Below are positions 37,705 through 50,680 of a DNA stretch of 64,000 nucleotides, piece after piece; positions within the stretch are counted from its first letter, which is position 1; each line of letters opens with the position of its first letter. The notes beneath the pieces were generated by a model. The model was given only the letters and a program-made list of their open reading frames with translations. It ran no database searches and was not told the origin of the DNA. The DNA comes from Dromaius novaehollandiae (taxonomy: Eukaryota; Chordata; Aves; Casuariiformes; Dromaiidae). The position numbers and the translations under genes are program-made. The stretch spans positions 19,674,501 to 19,738,500 of the forward strand of contig NC_088113.1 of NCBI RefSeq assembly GCF_036370855.1. The letters are read 5' to 3'.

Positions 37705-39756
37705 CTGAAACCAAAGCATGTAGTGGATATGATTGCTTGATTAGCGTAAAAGGAGTGAAAGGTCTTGGCTGTGCCTCATTTAATAAAACACCATCAGTTG
37801 TGCAAGGAAAACTAAGGACAGAACAATGACACTCCTCTAGACTGCCTTCACCATGTTGTCATTACTGTCACACAGATACACAGGTTACAAATATCCTCTT
37901 AGCCCAACTCCTTCTGCAATGAAAATGTTGCATCTGCCTTCCAGAAAAAGAATCACAGATTTCCACCACTTAAGCTCTGGATTTCCAGCTTCTCACAAAG
38001 AGGAAAGATTTTGCAGGCAAAGAATACAAATAGGAGCCTCAGATTCTCAGAAATATCAATAAAAACGATTTTTCCTCTGCAAGTCATGGCAGTTCAAGCC
38101 AAGTAGGTCTGCCTTTTTTGCACCCTTTTGCACACTGCATTTCTGTACAGTTGCTAGGATGCATCTCGCGGAGGGGTACCTATGCATGTAGTGCTGTCAC
38201 GTTTATGCCAGCTCCGACCCGGTGGCAGTGCAGCTATATCAGAGGCAGCTCCCCTGGAAGCGACGTGTTTGCATCTCGGTGGCAGGCACAGCAAGCTCAC
38301 ACTGTGCTCCCACTGCCCGAGCCCTTTTTCCCAGTAAAGGGCTGAAGATTTTCAGTTTCTCGGTTGGGATATCCATGCTGTCCCTACAGTACACTCCCTT
38401 ACTTCATCCTCCCCAAAATGGGCTGGTCCATTCATCCCTGAACAGCCAGGTAACAGTAGCCCTGTCCTTGCAAGGAGAGTCATCGTTTCACATCTATAAT
38501 CTCTACACCAAGACTTCATCCCGCTAAAGTTGTCCAAGGACTCGGGAAGTATCAAGGAATGGATTTAAGTGAGATGAGTTTGACCCGGCAGAGCTGCTAG
38601 CGTCCTGCAGAAAGCTAGCTGTGACAAATGGCAGTGAGAGAACTAATACTCACAGAGCTGGTATATAATAGCCGCGTGACAGGTGAAAAGTTGAATTCAG
38701 AGAATGAAAGGAATACTAGAAAGAAAAAACAATAAGGAATAAAAGGTTAGAAAACTCCATCATTCCATCAGGTAGGAAAACGCAGGTAAACAGTTTAAAG
38801 AAACACATAGGTAATTTGGGGGGAAAAAAACAAGCAGCAAATAGCAAGCATGACAGCCACAGCAGAAACAAGCCCACGGAGATACATAAGAGGTAAATAC
38901 TCGCTCCGTACACCGTGCAGAACCAAAGCAAGCTCACGTTGAAGGGGAATAAAAGGAAGGACCCAGAAAGAGGTGAACCGGCAGCAGTATCAGGATCTGG
39001 GCGATCCTGGGCTACAGGAACACATCTTGCAATTGCATTTACAAAAGCTAGGGCTAATTATGCAGATAATTAGTGCTCACGGTGGTGATTGCTTCCTTCC
39101 CTCGCCCTAGGGAAGCCAAGCTGCCTTCGTCACTCCAAGCCAACTTTCTTCCCCCTTTGGCAAGTGCTCCTGGGGCTACCTACTGCTCATCGCACCCGTG
39201 CTGAAGGGAAGGGAGCAGCTTCATTTGCCACTAATTACACTGATTAGCTTCCACAGCTGCTGAGTTCAAGAGCCCCAGAGTGCCTCGGGTTACAAGCGAT
39301 CGTGCAAAGAAAAAGCGCCGCTGAGTCAAGCCTGCAGATAAAATTGTGCTGTTTTGCCTATCAAGTGCTCACAGGCTGCTCTTTCACCGGCTTGTGAAAA
39401 TATCCCATAATATGTGGGTTACTGAAATCACTTACCATTCAGGGGAGTGTGTAGCAGGGCGCTATTTATGACAGTATCACAAAATTAAAAGGGATATTTG
39501 TAATTCCCCTTGTGAAGGCGTGCAGCTGAAGAAAAAAGACCCTCTTTTCCTTGTTATTCCCGGACCTAAAATCATACCAAACTTATCAACAGCCTCAAGG
39601 AGATCTTTCTATTAAATATCCACATTTCTCAAGGAAAGGAATATACCAAACCCCTTTTTCATTTGCATCCAGCTCTCCAAAATCAACACAAGCTCATCAG
39701 AAAGCGCTGCCACCACCCTGCCTTGTTTATCTGCATTTGGTGGAACATTTACTTTG

Positions 39757-39777
39757 TGTTGTTGTTGTTGTTGTTGT
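39757..39777 (+). repeat. (GTT)7 microsatellite
   Basis: About seven uninterrupted GTT units, likely length-polymorphic. Confidence 0.85.
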
Positions 39778-41875
39778 CTGAAATGGTTTATTTATATATC
39801 TGGCTGAGGCTGCTTAAAATAGTACAACTAGATGGCAAGGTGGCATAGATAGAAAACTCTGCTCTCACACATGCAGTTTCTGTTGTTGGAGGCCTCAAAT
39901 CCCACCTCTCTGGTGGGAAGAAATAGGTGTTACTAATCCAATTTCTAAAATAGAAAACTTTCAAGCTGATGCTATTCTAAGACCGAAAAAAGCCAATTTA
40001 ATCAAACCTCTGCTATTTTCTCTTTCTTTCTGTTCCACAGTTTAAGAAGGAAGACAGAAGAGGGAGGATGTTTTGGGAACAGTGTTTTCAAACCTCTAAA
40101 AATAATATCGAACCACTCTGCTGCATTAGGGGCTGTTACACCCATAGGCCCCGGCCCCAAAATGTGCCAGCTTTGCTGGCTCGAGGGGTCCTGGCAATCA
40201 CGGTGGGACCATCGCCCCAAAGCACCCACCACAGCAGCAACAGCGACTGCACTCCCACCTCAACAGTCCAAAAAGTCTCCCAGAGGCTCGTCTAAAGTCA
40301 AAGCCATCCTGCAAACCACTGCTGAAATATTTGTCAGCCTGTGCCTCAGACTTCTGCTCCGTCGCCAGGGAGGACCACCCCCGCTTCGATTTCTCCCACC
40401 TTGCAGGCCGCTTTGCTCAGAGCGTTGCAACAACACGTTTGTCCTTCCCTGTTTGCACAGCCACAGGGACTGATGCTGGTACAAAGCAGGAAAATAACGC
40501 ACAGGCAGTGATGAATTATTTAATTGCTGTTTTCGCTGCCGACAATGAGCAAACGCATTGGCATTTCTGATGCACTAACCAAAATCTTATTTTTTTTGCC
40601 CTCATTTGGATTCCACTGAGGTCGAGAGCAGAACATTTACTGGCTTTGAAAGAGCTGACTTTTGCCATGATAAGTGGATGGAGAAGAATTCAATTAATTG
40701 TAACTAGATGTGAAAGTCACAGTCCCCAGCCCAGAAGCAGACTTCAAAGCAGCCCGGGCAGCAGTCTATCAACCTCCAGTCCACAGCATTGCTTCCCGCT
40801 TGCCCCAGACAATTTATTTTTAAAGCATTTTTGCTGCATTGATGTTGGGCAATAAAAGCAACGACCGGAGCAGATGGGAGAGCGGTGCTGGAGGGCGCTG
40901 AGCCGTGCCGCGTGCGACGGGCTGCCGTCGTGCAGCTGTTTGGAGCGGCTGGACGCGGTGCAGGCGGGTACCCCAGGAAGCATCGACTGCAAAGCACACG
41001 GCCTTGCGTGCACAGAGTCCTCCCGACCCTCGCAGCTTGCAGGACCGGAATTTGTCTCTGAGGTGGCAGAAGGGGACAGCAAGTAGCAGCTACTCCATCA
41101 GATCTTGCAAAGCTCGCTCTGGTCTGGATACGTGGCCGAGAGGCTGAACCGAGCTTTAGCACCGCGAAGGGAGCTGTCGCCTCCGGAGGCAGTGAGCATG
41201 CCAGAAAGCCAGGGCTGGAGCAGATGCCGCTATCATGAGCTACCTGTCACTGGGGAATTTCCACAGCAAACGACTGCAGCAATTCACAGCGATTTACCCG
41301 TGTTCCCATGCACACATCCGAAGAGCAAGCTGAGCTGCTCACAGAGAAGTTTGCTGGAAAACAAGCTACTTCAGAAACAAAGAGCAAGATTTTTAATGCT
41401 AGGTTTAGGCAGGAGCTGTATCCCTCCTGAGCATGCAGAAAAGCAGGAACATACCCAGGCCAAATCCTCACCTTGCAGAGCTCGCAGTCACCCAGCAGCA
41501 ATGCAACCGCTGTGATTTACATTGGTTGACATCCACAGTGAGCTCCGGTTGTATTTGTCCTCACCAAGGCCTGGCTGCTGGGCCTGTGTGACAGTCCAGG
41601 CTATTTGTGCCTGGGAGGCTGGTACAAGAACCCCCATGTGACAGTCACTTACTGCTCTTGAGCGAATAACTGCAGCACTTTTGCATAGCAAAGCAAATGC
41701 AAGCCTGTTTTAATGGACCTTGAAATTGGATGTGTGAAATGAGATATATGGAATTAAAAGCCAGCTGAAAGCATGGCCCCAAATCTGTGATCTGTGAACG
41801 CGTCCTCGGATTCATCCCAGGAAGATGAACTGGTTTCATGTTCTGCATTTTCCAGCCTGTCCACGTGGCTTTTAC

Positions 41876-41984
41876 CTTGGCGGTCATCCTGCGTGCTCAG
41901 GAAACCAGGCTCCGAGAGGCCTTCTAGCACCACGGCCTTGAAGCTGTCCTCTCCAGGGACCATCACCGCAGACTTTAAAGGATC
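41876..41984 (-). other. Candidate coding exon B, possibly terminal
   Basis: A strong - strand acceptor (cagagcctgctttcttcag) opens a coding-looking frame with AVMVPGEDSFKAVVLEGLSE. It can end at a donor after 41876 (CAAG followed by gtaaaagcc). It can also read on as an acidic, serine-rich tail (ENAEHETSSSSWDESED) to a TAA at 41754-41756, with an ATTAAA soon after. The second reading would make it the last exon of a gene. No family is recognised. Chance occurrence cannot be excluded. Confidence 0.28.
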
Positions 41985-44900
41985 CTGAAGAAAGCAGGCT
42001 CTGGTCAGCTTCGAGGCAACCTGCAGATGGGCGGTTTCTAATGGGGCTGCGCGATGCTCCATGCAGGGACAAATGCTGGAGGTGTCCCAGCAGCACAACT
42101 GCCGCAGGATTTTTGGCAGTTTTCAGACCATGGCCACTGACCAAGAAGCCTGGCCATGGCTTTTCCTTGCACCTGGTCCTCCTGGAGATGCGAGGTGTTC
42201 CCACCACTCCCAGCAAGGGCACCTGTAGACTACTCTGTTGCTTATTGATGGATATATTCATTTTTCCCTATCCAGGGTGAAAAGCAAAGCTCTGGAGCAC
42301 ATTCTTGCATCTGCTCTTCTAGGGGTGTATTAATGCAGGCACAGAAAAATGCTCTGTTAAAGTTTAGCGCAAATGCGGGCAAGATGTGAATGCGTCCAGC
42401 CTGGTCCACCCATCCCTGGCCATCAGGGCACAGCAGCGAGGGCCGAGACTGAGATGAGCAGCCACGAGCAAACTGAGGCACTTTGCCACTTTTCTGGCTG
42501 CGCTATGCATTTGCAGGAGGCCACAAGCTTTTACAAGAAAAACATTGTTAAATAATTAACATTCTGGGATGAAAGAAAGAGCAGTCTCCCTCTGCTCTGC
42601 TCTCTTGCTTGTTTCTGATTTGTAAACATCTGATTATTTTTCACTATCAGGGAGCTTTGATGTCGTCAGGCCAAATATCCCACTGGCATAAACCAGCTAC
42701 GTTTCCCAGCTTTCCGAGGAAGTTACAATGGGAATCGCTGTAGTGCCAGAGAAACCGCATCAGCTGGGAACTGGGTCTAGAAGATGCAGCTTCTGCTCCT
42801 CGCTGAGCCAGAAGTTCCTACAAATTTCTTGCTTGGTTAAATGAGAATCATTTGAATGACAGTAAAGTAAAACAGCAATCTAGGAATATATTTTTCTATG
42901 CACAGTATCATCCATATGCATGAATAATTACATACAGGCATACATGAATAAATAAAGTGAAGGGACACAAACGCTCCGCTGCTCGTGAATAAAACCATAG
43001 TTGTGCAGGGGAGAAAAAAAATCTTGCAGAGACTAGAAACCTCCAGCAAAGACCTGAATCTATGAGACAGGAAGGTATTTCATGGATTTTGGGGTGAAGG
43101 GCGGGGTGGAGATCTCAGAGCTTCACACGATGTTTAGCAGCTGGCAGGATTTGGCCTCAGTCCCCCTCTAAAAATAATAGCAGCTCACCCAAGAGCTGTG
43201 GGAATGATTTGTAACATGCCGAGATGGTGCACGGTCATGGGGGTCTTCCACGAGGAGCAGAGCAGAGGGTGTGGAGCTGGGATCCAGCCCACCCAGGTCA
43301 CTCTTGAGCACTCTGTATTTCTCCTCTCCATCCTCTTCCCTGTTTTATTCGTATTTTCGTGCCGCAGGGCCAGACCATCCGGGTTCCCGTCGTGCACGGT
43401 GCTGCCCAAAGGCAGAGGCGGGAGGCCACCGCACACATCTCCTTTTCAAATGGCAAAATTGGAGTCAGCATGACAGGGAAAAAAAAGCAGGAAGAAAAAT
43501 GAGACAATATTAATCAGCTCCTCCATGAGGAGAGGCAGATCTTCACCAGCTGCCGCTCAGTTTTTATTAATTTTAGCTGTCCTGGCAGAGACAAATCTGG
43601 GTCTAATGCTATCATTTCTCTGTTGAATTTCCACTTTGCAGCTGATTCTATTTGTCATCCTCCAGCTCTGTTTCCTGCTGGTCCAACTCGCTGCCTTCCT
43701 GCCCGAGAAGAGTTGAATTTCTCCTCTTTGCCCGGCACAGAGACGCTTGCTTTCTGGTCCTGTGAAATGCAGCGACCCGGCTTTGCACCAGCGATGGCCC
43801 CATGCCAGACGCGCAGGTCTGCCCCGTTGGGGCATGCCACCAGCTACAGTGTGGAGGAAAAAAATACTTTGGATCAATAGCCTGGAGTCTGGGACACAGC
43901 TGGAAGCAAGGAGAGAGTTTTTTAAATGCAGGAGACGGCCGAATTTGTTCCCCAAGGATGATAAACCTGAAGAAGGCTTTAGGTCTCGTCTGCCACGCAT
44001 GTGCACTGTGAGAGTTTGCTCCTGGATTGTGCATGGTTTTATTGGCAGTTTCAGGACTTTAATATTGTTCCTGGTTAAGGCGCAGAGATAATGTTTCAGG
44101 CTGAGATGGGAGCAGCAAGGCTCTTAGTGCTTTTGTAGCACACAGCATGAGTTGTCAGATCCGGTTATCCAGGCCATGCAAAACAGTGCTTTTTTACCCC
44201 GGTATAAAAATGATTATCAATACGTCCCTGGCCTGCCACGCGCTTCCCAGAGCCGTCTCTTTTGACAGTCTTCACAAGTCGCTTCGTCTTTCTACCTGTC
44301 AAGGGCTCATTGATAGCAGTAAGTGACACGTGGCATTTAGTGCTGGCTTCCCTTCGCCTCTCCCTCCCGAGCAGCCTGCAGACACCGTGGGTGGGCACTG
44401 CCTGACAAGCAAACAGCGGCATTAAAACGTCACCCTGCTGACACCGCGGTGCATGTCATAACTTCGTGTTAAGAACAGGGAAGAAATTATTCACACCAAC
44501 TCACACGTCCACCGCTCAGCGCTGCTGGAGGACCTGGGGGTCTCCTGGGGCAGACACAGGTGCTACCAAAAAAACAGCAAGGTTCTGCTCGAGTTTAACA
44601 GGATGCATCTCGTTCAGCAGTTTTCTCGAGTATTTTTTATATGGTTTTATTTATTTTTTACTGTTGCTGCCTCTAGGATGTGGGCTGCAGCATGCTTAGC
44701 CTAATTTCTTCACCCTGATGAAGTCAAACAGTCACTTTTTTGGTTTACTGGCAAAATATTCCCTGTTGCATCCAGCAGCCTGTGCTGGCAGCCAACTACG
44801 CAGAAAACAGCAGAGCTTCATCTAAAATAAATTGGAGCACAATGCAAAATTTGGAAATGCCAAGTTTTTCCACCGCTGCCGGTGAGATACGGGCCAGGAC

Positions 44901-45667
44901 CAGGCAGGGTCCTGCCGGAGGGGTCTGCGCCCACGAGCTGCGCCGGTACCACGAGCCCGAGGAGAGGTTTCCAGAATAACCAAAGCCTTACGGTGGCAAA
45001 CAAAACCTTATCTGAAAGCAAATGAGAGGCAGAGATGTAGAGGGAAAAACTGTAGAGGAAAAAACTGTTTGAAATTACCAGTTCCCCTGGTTTTCTCATC
45101 TGGCTTTACGACGCAGAGGACTCTGCTGAGATCTGAACCAACTCGCTCAGATAGGGCAGTTAGGAGCTGCTTGTCTCATACAGTCAGATTTGACAGATCA
45201 GCCAGAATTAACATTAGTACCGGGCTACTGAATTAGGCTCCAAAGACATTTCTGCTTCTGCAAACACTTCTGCCGATGGCACCGAGCAGCAGCACGGAAA
45301 CCGGTCCCAGGGCAAGGACTTTGTGAACTTATAAAAAAAGACCAAAGCTGCAGCGGTTTTGCAGCACGAATTATTTGCCCACACAGAGACATAAGTCTAT
45401 GGCCACCCTCAATGATCTCTGCTTGCCCGTGGCCAGCCGGGAGCAGGGATGCTCCCATGCTGCTGGAGAGCAGAGGCCTCATCAGCCAGGGCTGCCTCCA
45501 AGCACAACAGCTTTTAAAAAATCAGTGAGTGACGGGTTATAGCGATATGTAGCTAATGGGAGCCAGGCTTGAAGTGCCCCAGCAAGCTCCGGTAACACTC
45601 CAAAATGGCACATTTCAGGATAGACTTTATTTGATACCAGCAGAACAACAGAGAGCTGATTGCAAAA

Positions 45668-45722
45668 TGGTTTTTTTGTTGTTTTTTGTTGGGGTTTTGG
45701 GTTTTTTTTGTTTTATTTTAAA
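45668..45722 (+). repeat. T/G-rich low-complexity tract
   Basis: Runs of T separated by G and GG, ending in ttttattttaaa. Low complexity; no gene. Confidence 0.75.
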
Positions 45723-47129
45723 GCGTGCAAGACAAAACACAGCCATCTGGCAACTTGAAATTCCCCTGCGCCCATCCTGACAAGAGGGGAAACCACTCAG
45801 CATGACAAAACTCGCTGCCGCAGGGCTTTTTTGGCTGCACCTGGGCACGAGCAGGGCATCCCTGGGCCCCAGGGCAGGATGCCGGCACGTTGCAAGACCC
45901 TCACCGCCAAACAGAGCAGCCAGAACAGACTCACTGGCTGGATCCCACCTCTTTCCATATTTAAGATTTCGCAAAGAGAAGCATTGTTTTTCCTCCTCTT
46001 CTATTCAGACTTTCAGACTAACGATCACCTACGTTTTAGCTCTGTGAGCGATGTTGTGGCAGTTAGTGGCAGCTTCATCAAAAAATCTCTTTGCATTGCT
46101 GCTCTTTCGCACAGGCTTCCCTCTCTCCCCTGCCTCCTTTGCTGCAAAAATTCACGAGGCAAAGCAATAATCAAATTTAGGTATAACGAGAGAAGCTGTT
46201 GAAGTTTTCACAGTGGTAGAACAAGATTAGGAGCCCAGGGAGCAGGAGGAAACGCTGCGTTTACCGAGCTTCGGCTGTTCCCCGGTACAAATCACATCAG
46301 CTTTTTCTCCCCAGTTTTGGGGCATATTCAGCTGCCAACGCGGTGCTGAATTTTTAAAGCAAAGTGCGGGCTGGTAGGAGAGCCGTTTTGCAAATAAAAC
46401 CGCAGAAGGCGGCTTTGAAAAACCAGGCAGTGCGGAAAGCAGCAGCAGCCCAAAACACCAACAAATCAAGTATTTTGCCACTCATTTTCCCCCATTGCCT
46501 CTTCCATGAAACCATGCAGAACCACCTTGCCACCCCTAAGCCCATGCAGAATAACAGGCAAAAACCGCTTCATTGCTGTGCAAACACGAAAACCTTCAAC
46601 GCTATGGCACTTCTGTTGTTCCTTTCTAACCAACTTATATATTATTCAAATTACACATACTGCCATAAAATAAATTGGGTTTTTAATTCAGCTAATTTTC
46701 AGGAAAAAGATATGCTAATCTGATTATTTTTTTTATTAGAAAGATTTGAAAAATGCACAGCACTGTGAAAGGCATATGGGGATTGAAATCCTGTGTCATG
46801 TCTAATGTGTTTTCATCACAGTAGCCAGAAAAATTGTCTTTTTTCCCCCTCCCTTTACAGTTAATAACCTGCACCACAAGACTTTCCTAATCATTTGTTT
46901 TACTGCTTTGTGTTTTAGAAGCTGGTTCAAAGTTTTGAAAACTTTCCTCCTTCCAGGGAAAACACGACCGAGGCACTTGCAGGACCTGGGAGGTGTTTAC
47001 TGCCTCAGGTGCATTTTGCTGGCAAAACAGATGTCCTCAAAATACATTAAAAAGCAACCTCTTCAGTGACATCTAGCCCACATCAGAGCCAGCAGATGAC
47101 TGAAAAAATTATTTCTTAATACTTCTATC

Positions 47130-47720
47130 CCGGTCTTTGGGGATGCCGTGGCAGCGGGCCGTCCCATTACTCACAGTCTCGGCACTGCTCGGCGGTCGGC
47201 GTCGGACGGGCTCCCGGCACTCGGCAAAACGCAGCCCTTCGGCCCGGTCTGCGGAGAAGCGATTCCAGCTGAACCACGTCGCCTGACGTCGCTCCAAAGC
47301 TGCCGGCTCAAACACAGGCAGTGGCCACAGCTCAGCCCTGGGGACAAACCAGCCCAGCTCTGCAGCCGCCCTGGTTTTATCACAGGTGAAATCACCCTAA
47401 TTCCTGCACCTGTGTTCCCAGGGAAGGGGTCACAGCACCAGCAGATGCTTCCCAGGGTGCTGAAGGACCAGCAGCCGAGGAGAGCCGGCCCCACGGCTCT
47501 CCAACGCACCGCTGAAAGCAAACCTCATTGCAACCACACAGCGATCGCTTCCGCGGTGGTTCATCTTGCTGCTCCGCCGCCAAGTTACTTCTTTCAGAGA
47601 CGACTTCCACGCGTGGGGGTTTCCTTGCAGCATGTCGCACACGTTTGCACGCAGATTTCACACCCAGGACGTGCGGATGTCCGGCAGCGTCCTCAGCCCT
47701 CCGGAGGAGAGGGCACACAA
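47130..47720. promoter_or_regulatory. CpG-rich patch
   Basis: Two CpG-dense stretches (47140-47300 and 47540-47680) include a CRE-like TGACGTCG at about 47284 and an NGCGATCGC-type palindrome at about 47541. An open - strand frame of 135 codons crosses the region but has no ATG start and no clear splice sites. I infer a possible regulatory element. Confidence 0.25.
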
Positions 47721-50169
47721 TAGGCTTTGAAAACTTAAAAAGTTGTAAGAAGCCATTTAATTTCCATCTGCTGCATAGCTCATGCAGCAGCACATCCAAG
47801 GTGCAGGCGATCTTCCCTTAAATATTATTCCCATGTGGATTCCCTTCTTTAATATGCCCGTGGCTCCCTCTGCCCATTGCCTACAAGTCTATTGGGCTCT
47901 GAAAGACTTTTGGAGACAGGAGTGACATTGCCAACACGGCTTGGCTTTTTGGTCCTATAATATGAGAAACAACGACTTGTTTTACATCCTATTTTATTTC
48001 CACATCATCGACACATGGTAACCTGTGAGCGATAAATGTCCACTTGCAGGAGAAGAGCATCCCTTGGTCTCCAAGCCCTACAAGCCTGCTCCCAAGAACA
48101 AGTCAGAGGGCAAAGGTTTATCGTCTCCGAGGGTGACGGGCGATGCCTCGGCGGCCGTCACGTCGTGACCCAGGTCCATCTGCAGAGCCTGGCTCAGGCT
48201 CTCCCTAGTCCCCTTCCCAGCTTCATCGCACCGGCCTTTTCCTTTCCCTTCTCTAAAAATAAACAGCAATAAGGCCATGAGGTATGAAACCCAAACACTG
48301 AAAATTTTAAAACCGACTTCAGAATATCTGAAGTTTAAGTTTGGCTTCTTTATACGAGGTTCTTCTGCATGAAAACATTTGGGGGCCATACAAACGCGCT
48401 CCCCAGCGCTGTGCTCGGACCAGCCGCAAAGCCCCCAGCGCACGGACGCAACAGGTAGAAGAGGCAATAAAGACAGACGTTTTCAAAGACATGGGAATCA
48501 AAGGCTGGATTTTCTGGCCATTGCAGAAAGTTAAATAAATATTCACTTTTAACCTCATGCACTTTAACTGTGGGGCAGTCATGAGACATCCTCACAAATA
48601 GGAAAATCTACGTGTCCAGCTGAAAATCAGGGCCAGAAGTAGAAAAAGTTGCACATGTCTGAATTGAAGGACAGCATAATTAAATGAGCTGCTTTATAAT
48701 AGAAAGACAGGATGGACTGCAGGAACAGCTGAAGCCAATAGATAGAAGGGTATATGAACTACTTATGCTAGAAAGATTTCCATCAGGACACCTAATAACC
48801 TCAAGGCAACGTTTTCTATCCAACAGCCAGCAATAACCATGCACTGTAATTCGACCATTGACAGCAAATGAAGATAGGCTTGGAGTTTATTTGCTCTGCT
48901 ACATCTTTTTCATCCTGAAACTGTAATTACAGCTACTCTTTGGAAAAAATTACTGCTCTGAGTGGTTCTAGGCAAAGGGTTTCTTCCTACTACCCACTTT
49001 TAATCGGTCAAAAGAGAAATATTTTCTAAGAAGATCTCTTCAAAAATCTGGAGTTATTTTTGGTATAAATAACCTTATTACTTTGTTCCAAATGGTAAGA
49101 GAATTCAATTTTGCTCAGTTACCTATAAAGAAAGTGTTTCTTCCCCCTCTTTCAGAGAACAAAATTCTTTGTTGCAGGAAAATAAGGGCAGAAAGAGGCA
49201 GTTTCTTCCCCCTAAGCTGCACAATTCTGGAAGGCAAAAAAAGCCTTAACAGTAAGAAACATCTAATTTTCAGTTCTTGTTGATTAAGGGAAAAAACCTA
49301 AGGATCAAAAATGTGGCAAACAGTGGGAGGACAGAGGGGGTCTGCTGTGGGTATTTCTTTAGCCACATTGAAGAAATATCCCCCTGATTCGAGCAAAAAG
49401 AATGAATGCAAGACTCCATCCCTCTGAAAAGAAATAATCTTGTGATAAATAAAGAATAAAAGAATAAATAAAAGAATAATCTCGTCTGACTAGGCTCATT
49501 AGACAGCTATTCCCCATCTGTGCCGTTCTCAGGGGCGTGAAGTTTCTTTGCATTTCTAACCTAAATGGCTAATTTAGTTCCATTCAGTTTTCAGCAAATA
49601 TTGGGTTTTGTACTTATCCCGCTCTCCCTAAGTGTGCATGTGTCTGAGCAGAGTGCCAAGGCAACTAGCCTCTCTCTGCTTTAAATTGTGTCCTTTCTCC
49701 ATACTGTCTTCTTTCCAGATCCTTCAGTGGGTTTGGTTCTGGCTCGACCCGCAGAGCCTTTACGCTACTCAAAGGGAGTTTTCCTACTGATCTCAGCAGG
49801 CGTTGGATCAAGCCCATGGGGAAGAAAACCCAAAGAAAGTCCAAACAGAAGAGCTAATAAAATGCTTCACGCCTGGGTTTGCTGCGGGGAAGGATCAGCT
49901 TCCCTGTTTATTGCTGCTTATTAAGTCATTACAGACAATTAAAGGAGCGGAGAGGAGCGCTGAGCTATCGCCTCCGGGTCCCCATCCCGCCTCTCTGTCC
50001 CCAGCGGGAGCTCCACAAATCTCCCGGCGGGAATCCTCCACAATTGATTTCCCGCTTGTGAAACGCAACGGGAAGATGTCCTGGGTCTCCTGACGAGGCA
50101 GGAAGATGAAAAGGAGAATTCGTCCCTGCCTTTTTTTCTCCAAGTAGCACGGCTGAGATGTCAAATTTC

Positions 50170-50680
50170 CCCCTTCCAGGAGGCCTTTTCAGGAACGCCG
50201 CTCCGCGCAGTAAGTGCGCAGGGAGCGTTGCACGCGTGCAAGAAGTGACCCTTAAGGACAGACTCCCCCTCAAGCACCATCTTCGTTCATAATAGGCATT
50301 ATTAGAGAAAAGGAAGAAAACATGCAATTAGCAGGAATTTCCCCAGAACAGCTAATTCCCCTGCTCGGCAGCTCCTCTGCCTTCCCCAGGAGCGGCGTGC
50401 CCGGGATTGCTGCAGGGCGGCCGCGGGACGCAGCGACTCGAGTGCGATACCTAACAGCCGCGACGATACAGAGCCGCTTATCAACCCATTGCGGCGTCTC
50501 ACAGACTCCCTCCAACGCTCGGGAGAGTTCAGAAAGCAGACCCGTTTCCTAAGAACCGGCTGTGCGGAGGAAACACGAGCAGCAGCCGGGCGAGCGCAGA
50601 CCCAGCCAGCTGCGCCGAAGCTCCGCGCCGCGGGGAAGGAGCGGCAACAGCGGCAGATCCCCACCGACACGAGCTCCACT
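50170..50680. promoter_or_regulatory. CpG-rich patch, candidate CpG island
   Basis: CpGs are dense (gggcggccgcgggacgcagc and neighbours), the strongest such cluster between 30 and 58 kb. There is no recognisable coding sequence. A strong + strand acceptor (gttttccctccttgcag) ends at 50760, just outside. Possible promoter of an unannotated or non-coding transcript. Confidence 0.35.

Larger units (their letters stand above)
23621..41753. other. Non-coding stretch upstream of the BEN gene
   Basis: Contains the MIR relic, hairpin, TTC/GAA array, CpG patch, poly(A) runs and candidate exons C and D, all listed separately. Otherwise there is no supported gene. The leader exon of the BEN gene should be here or farther right. 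The 24640-24675 segment is G-rich with a run of ten G. Confidence 0.5.

Noticed and set aside
41125-41160. tRNA-Ser-like words (gtggccgagaggctgaacc).
   Set aside because: No matching acceptor stem or T-arm GTTCGA box; cannot fold as a tRNA.
44250-44325. + strand acceptor (ccgtctcttttgacag) and donor (GCA followed by gtaagtgac) flanking 50 bases.
   Set aside because: Very short, no frame preferred and no neighbouring exon to join; such pairs occur by chance.
46227-46481. Apparent secreted peptide precursor on the - strand: hydrophobic start, dibasic KR sites and a GKR amidation-like site.
   Set aside because: The frame begins with GTG directly after a TGA stop and has no usable ATG. No acceptor gives it a start. 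Most likely chance.
47392-47799. 135-codon - strand frame across the CpG-rich patch.
   Set aside because: Starts at TTG with no ATG and no splice acceptor; stop depletion is expected in CpG-rich DNA.
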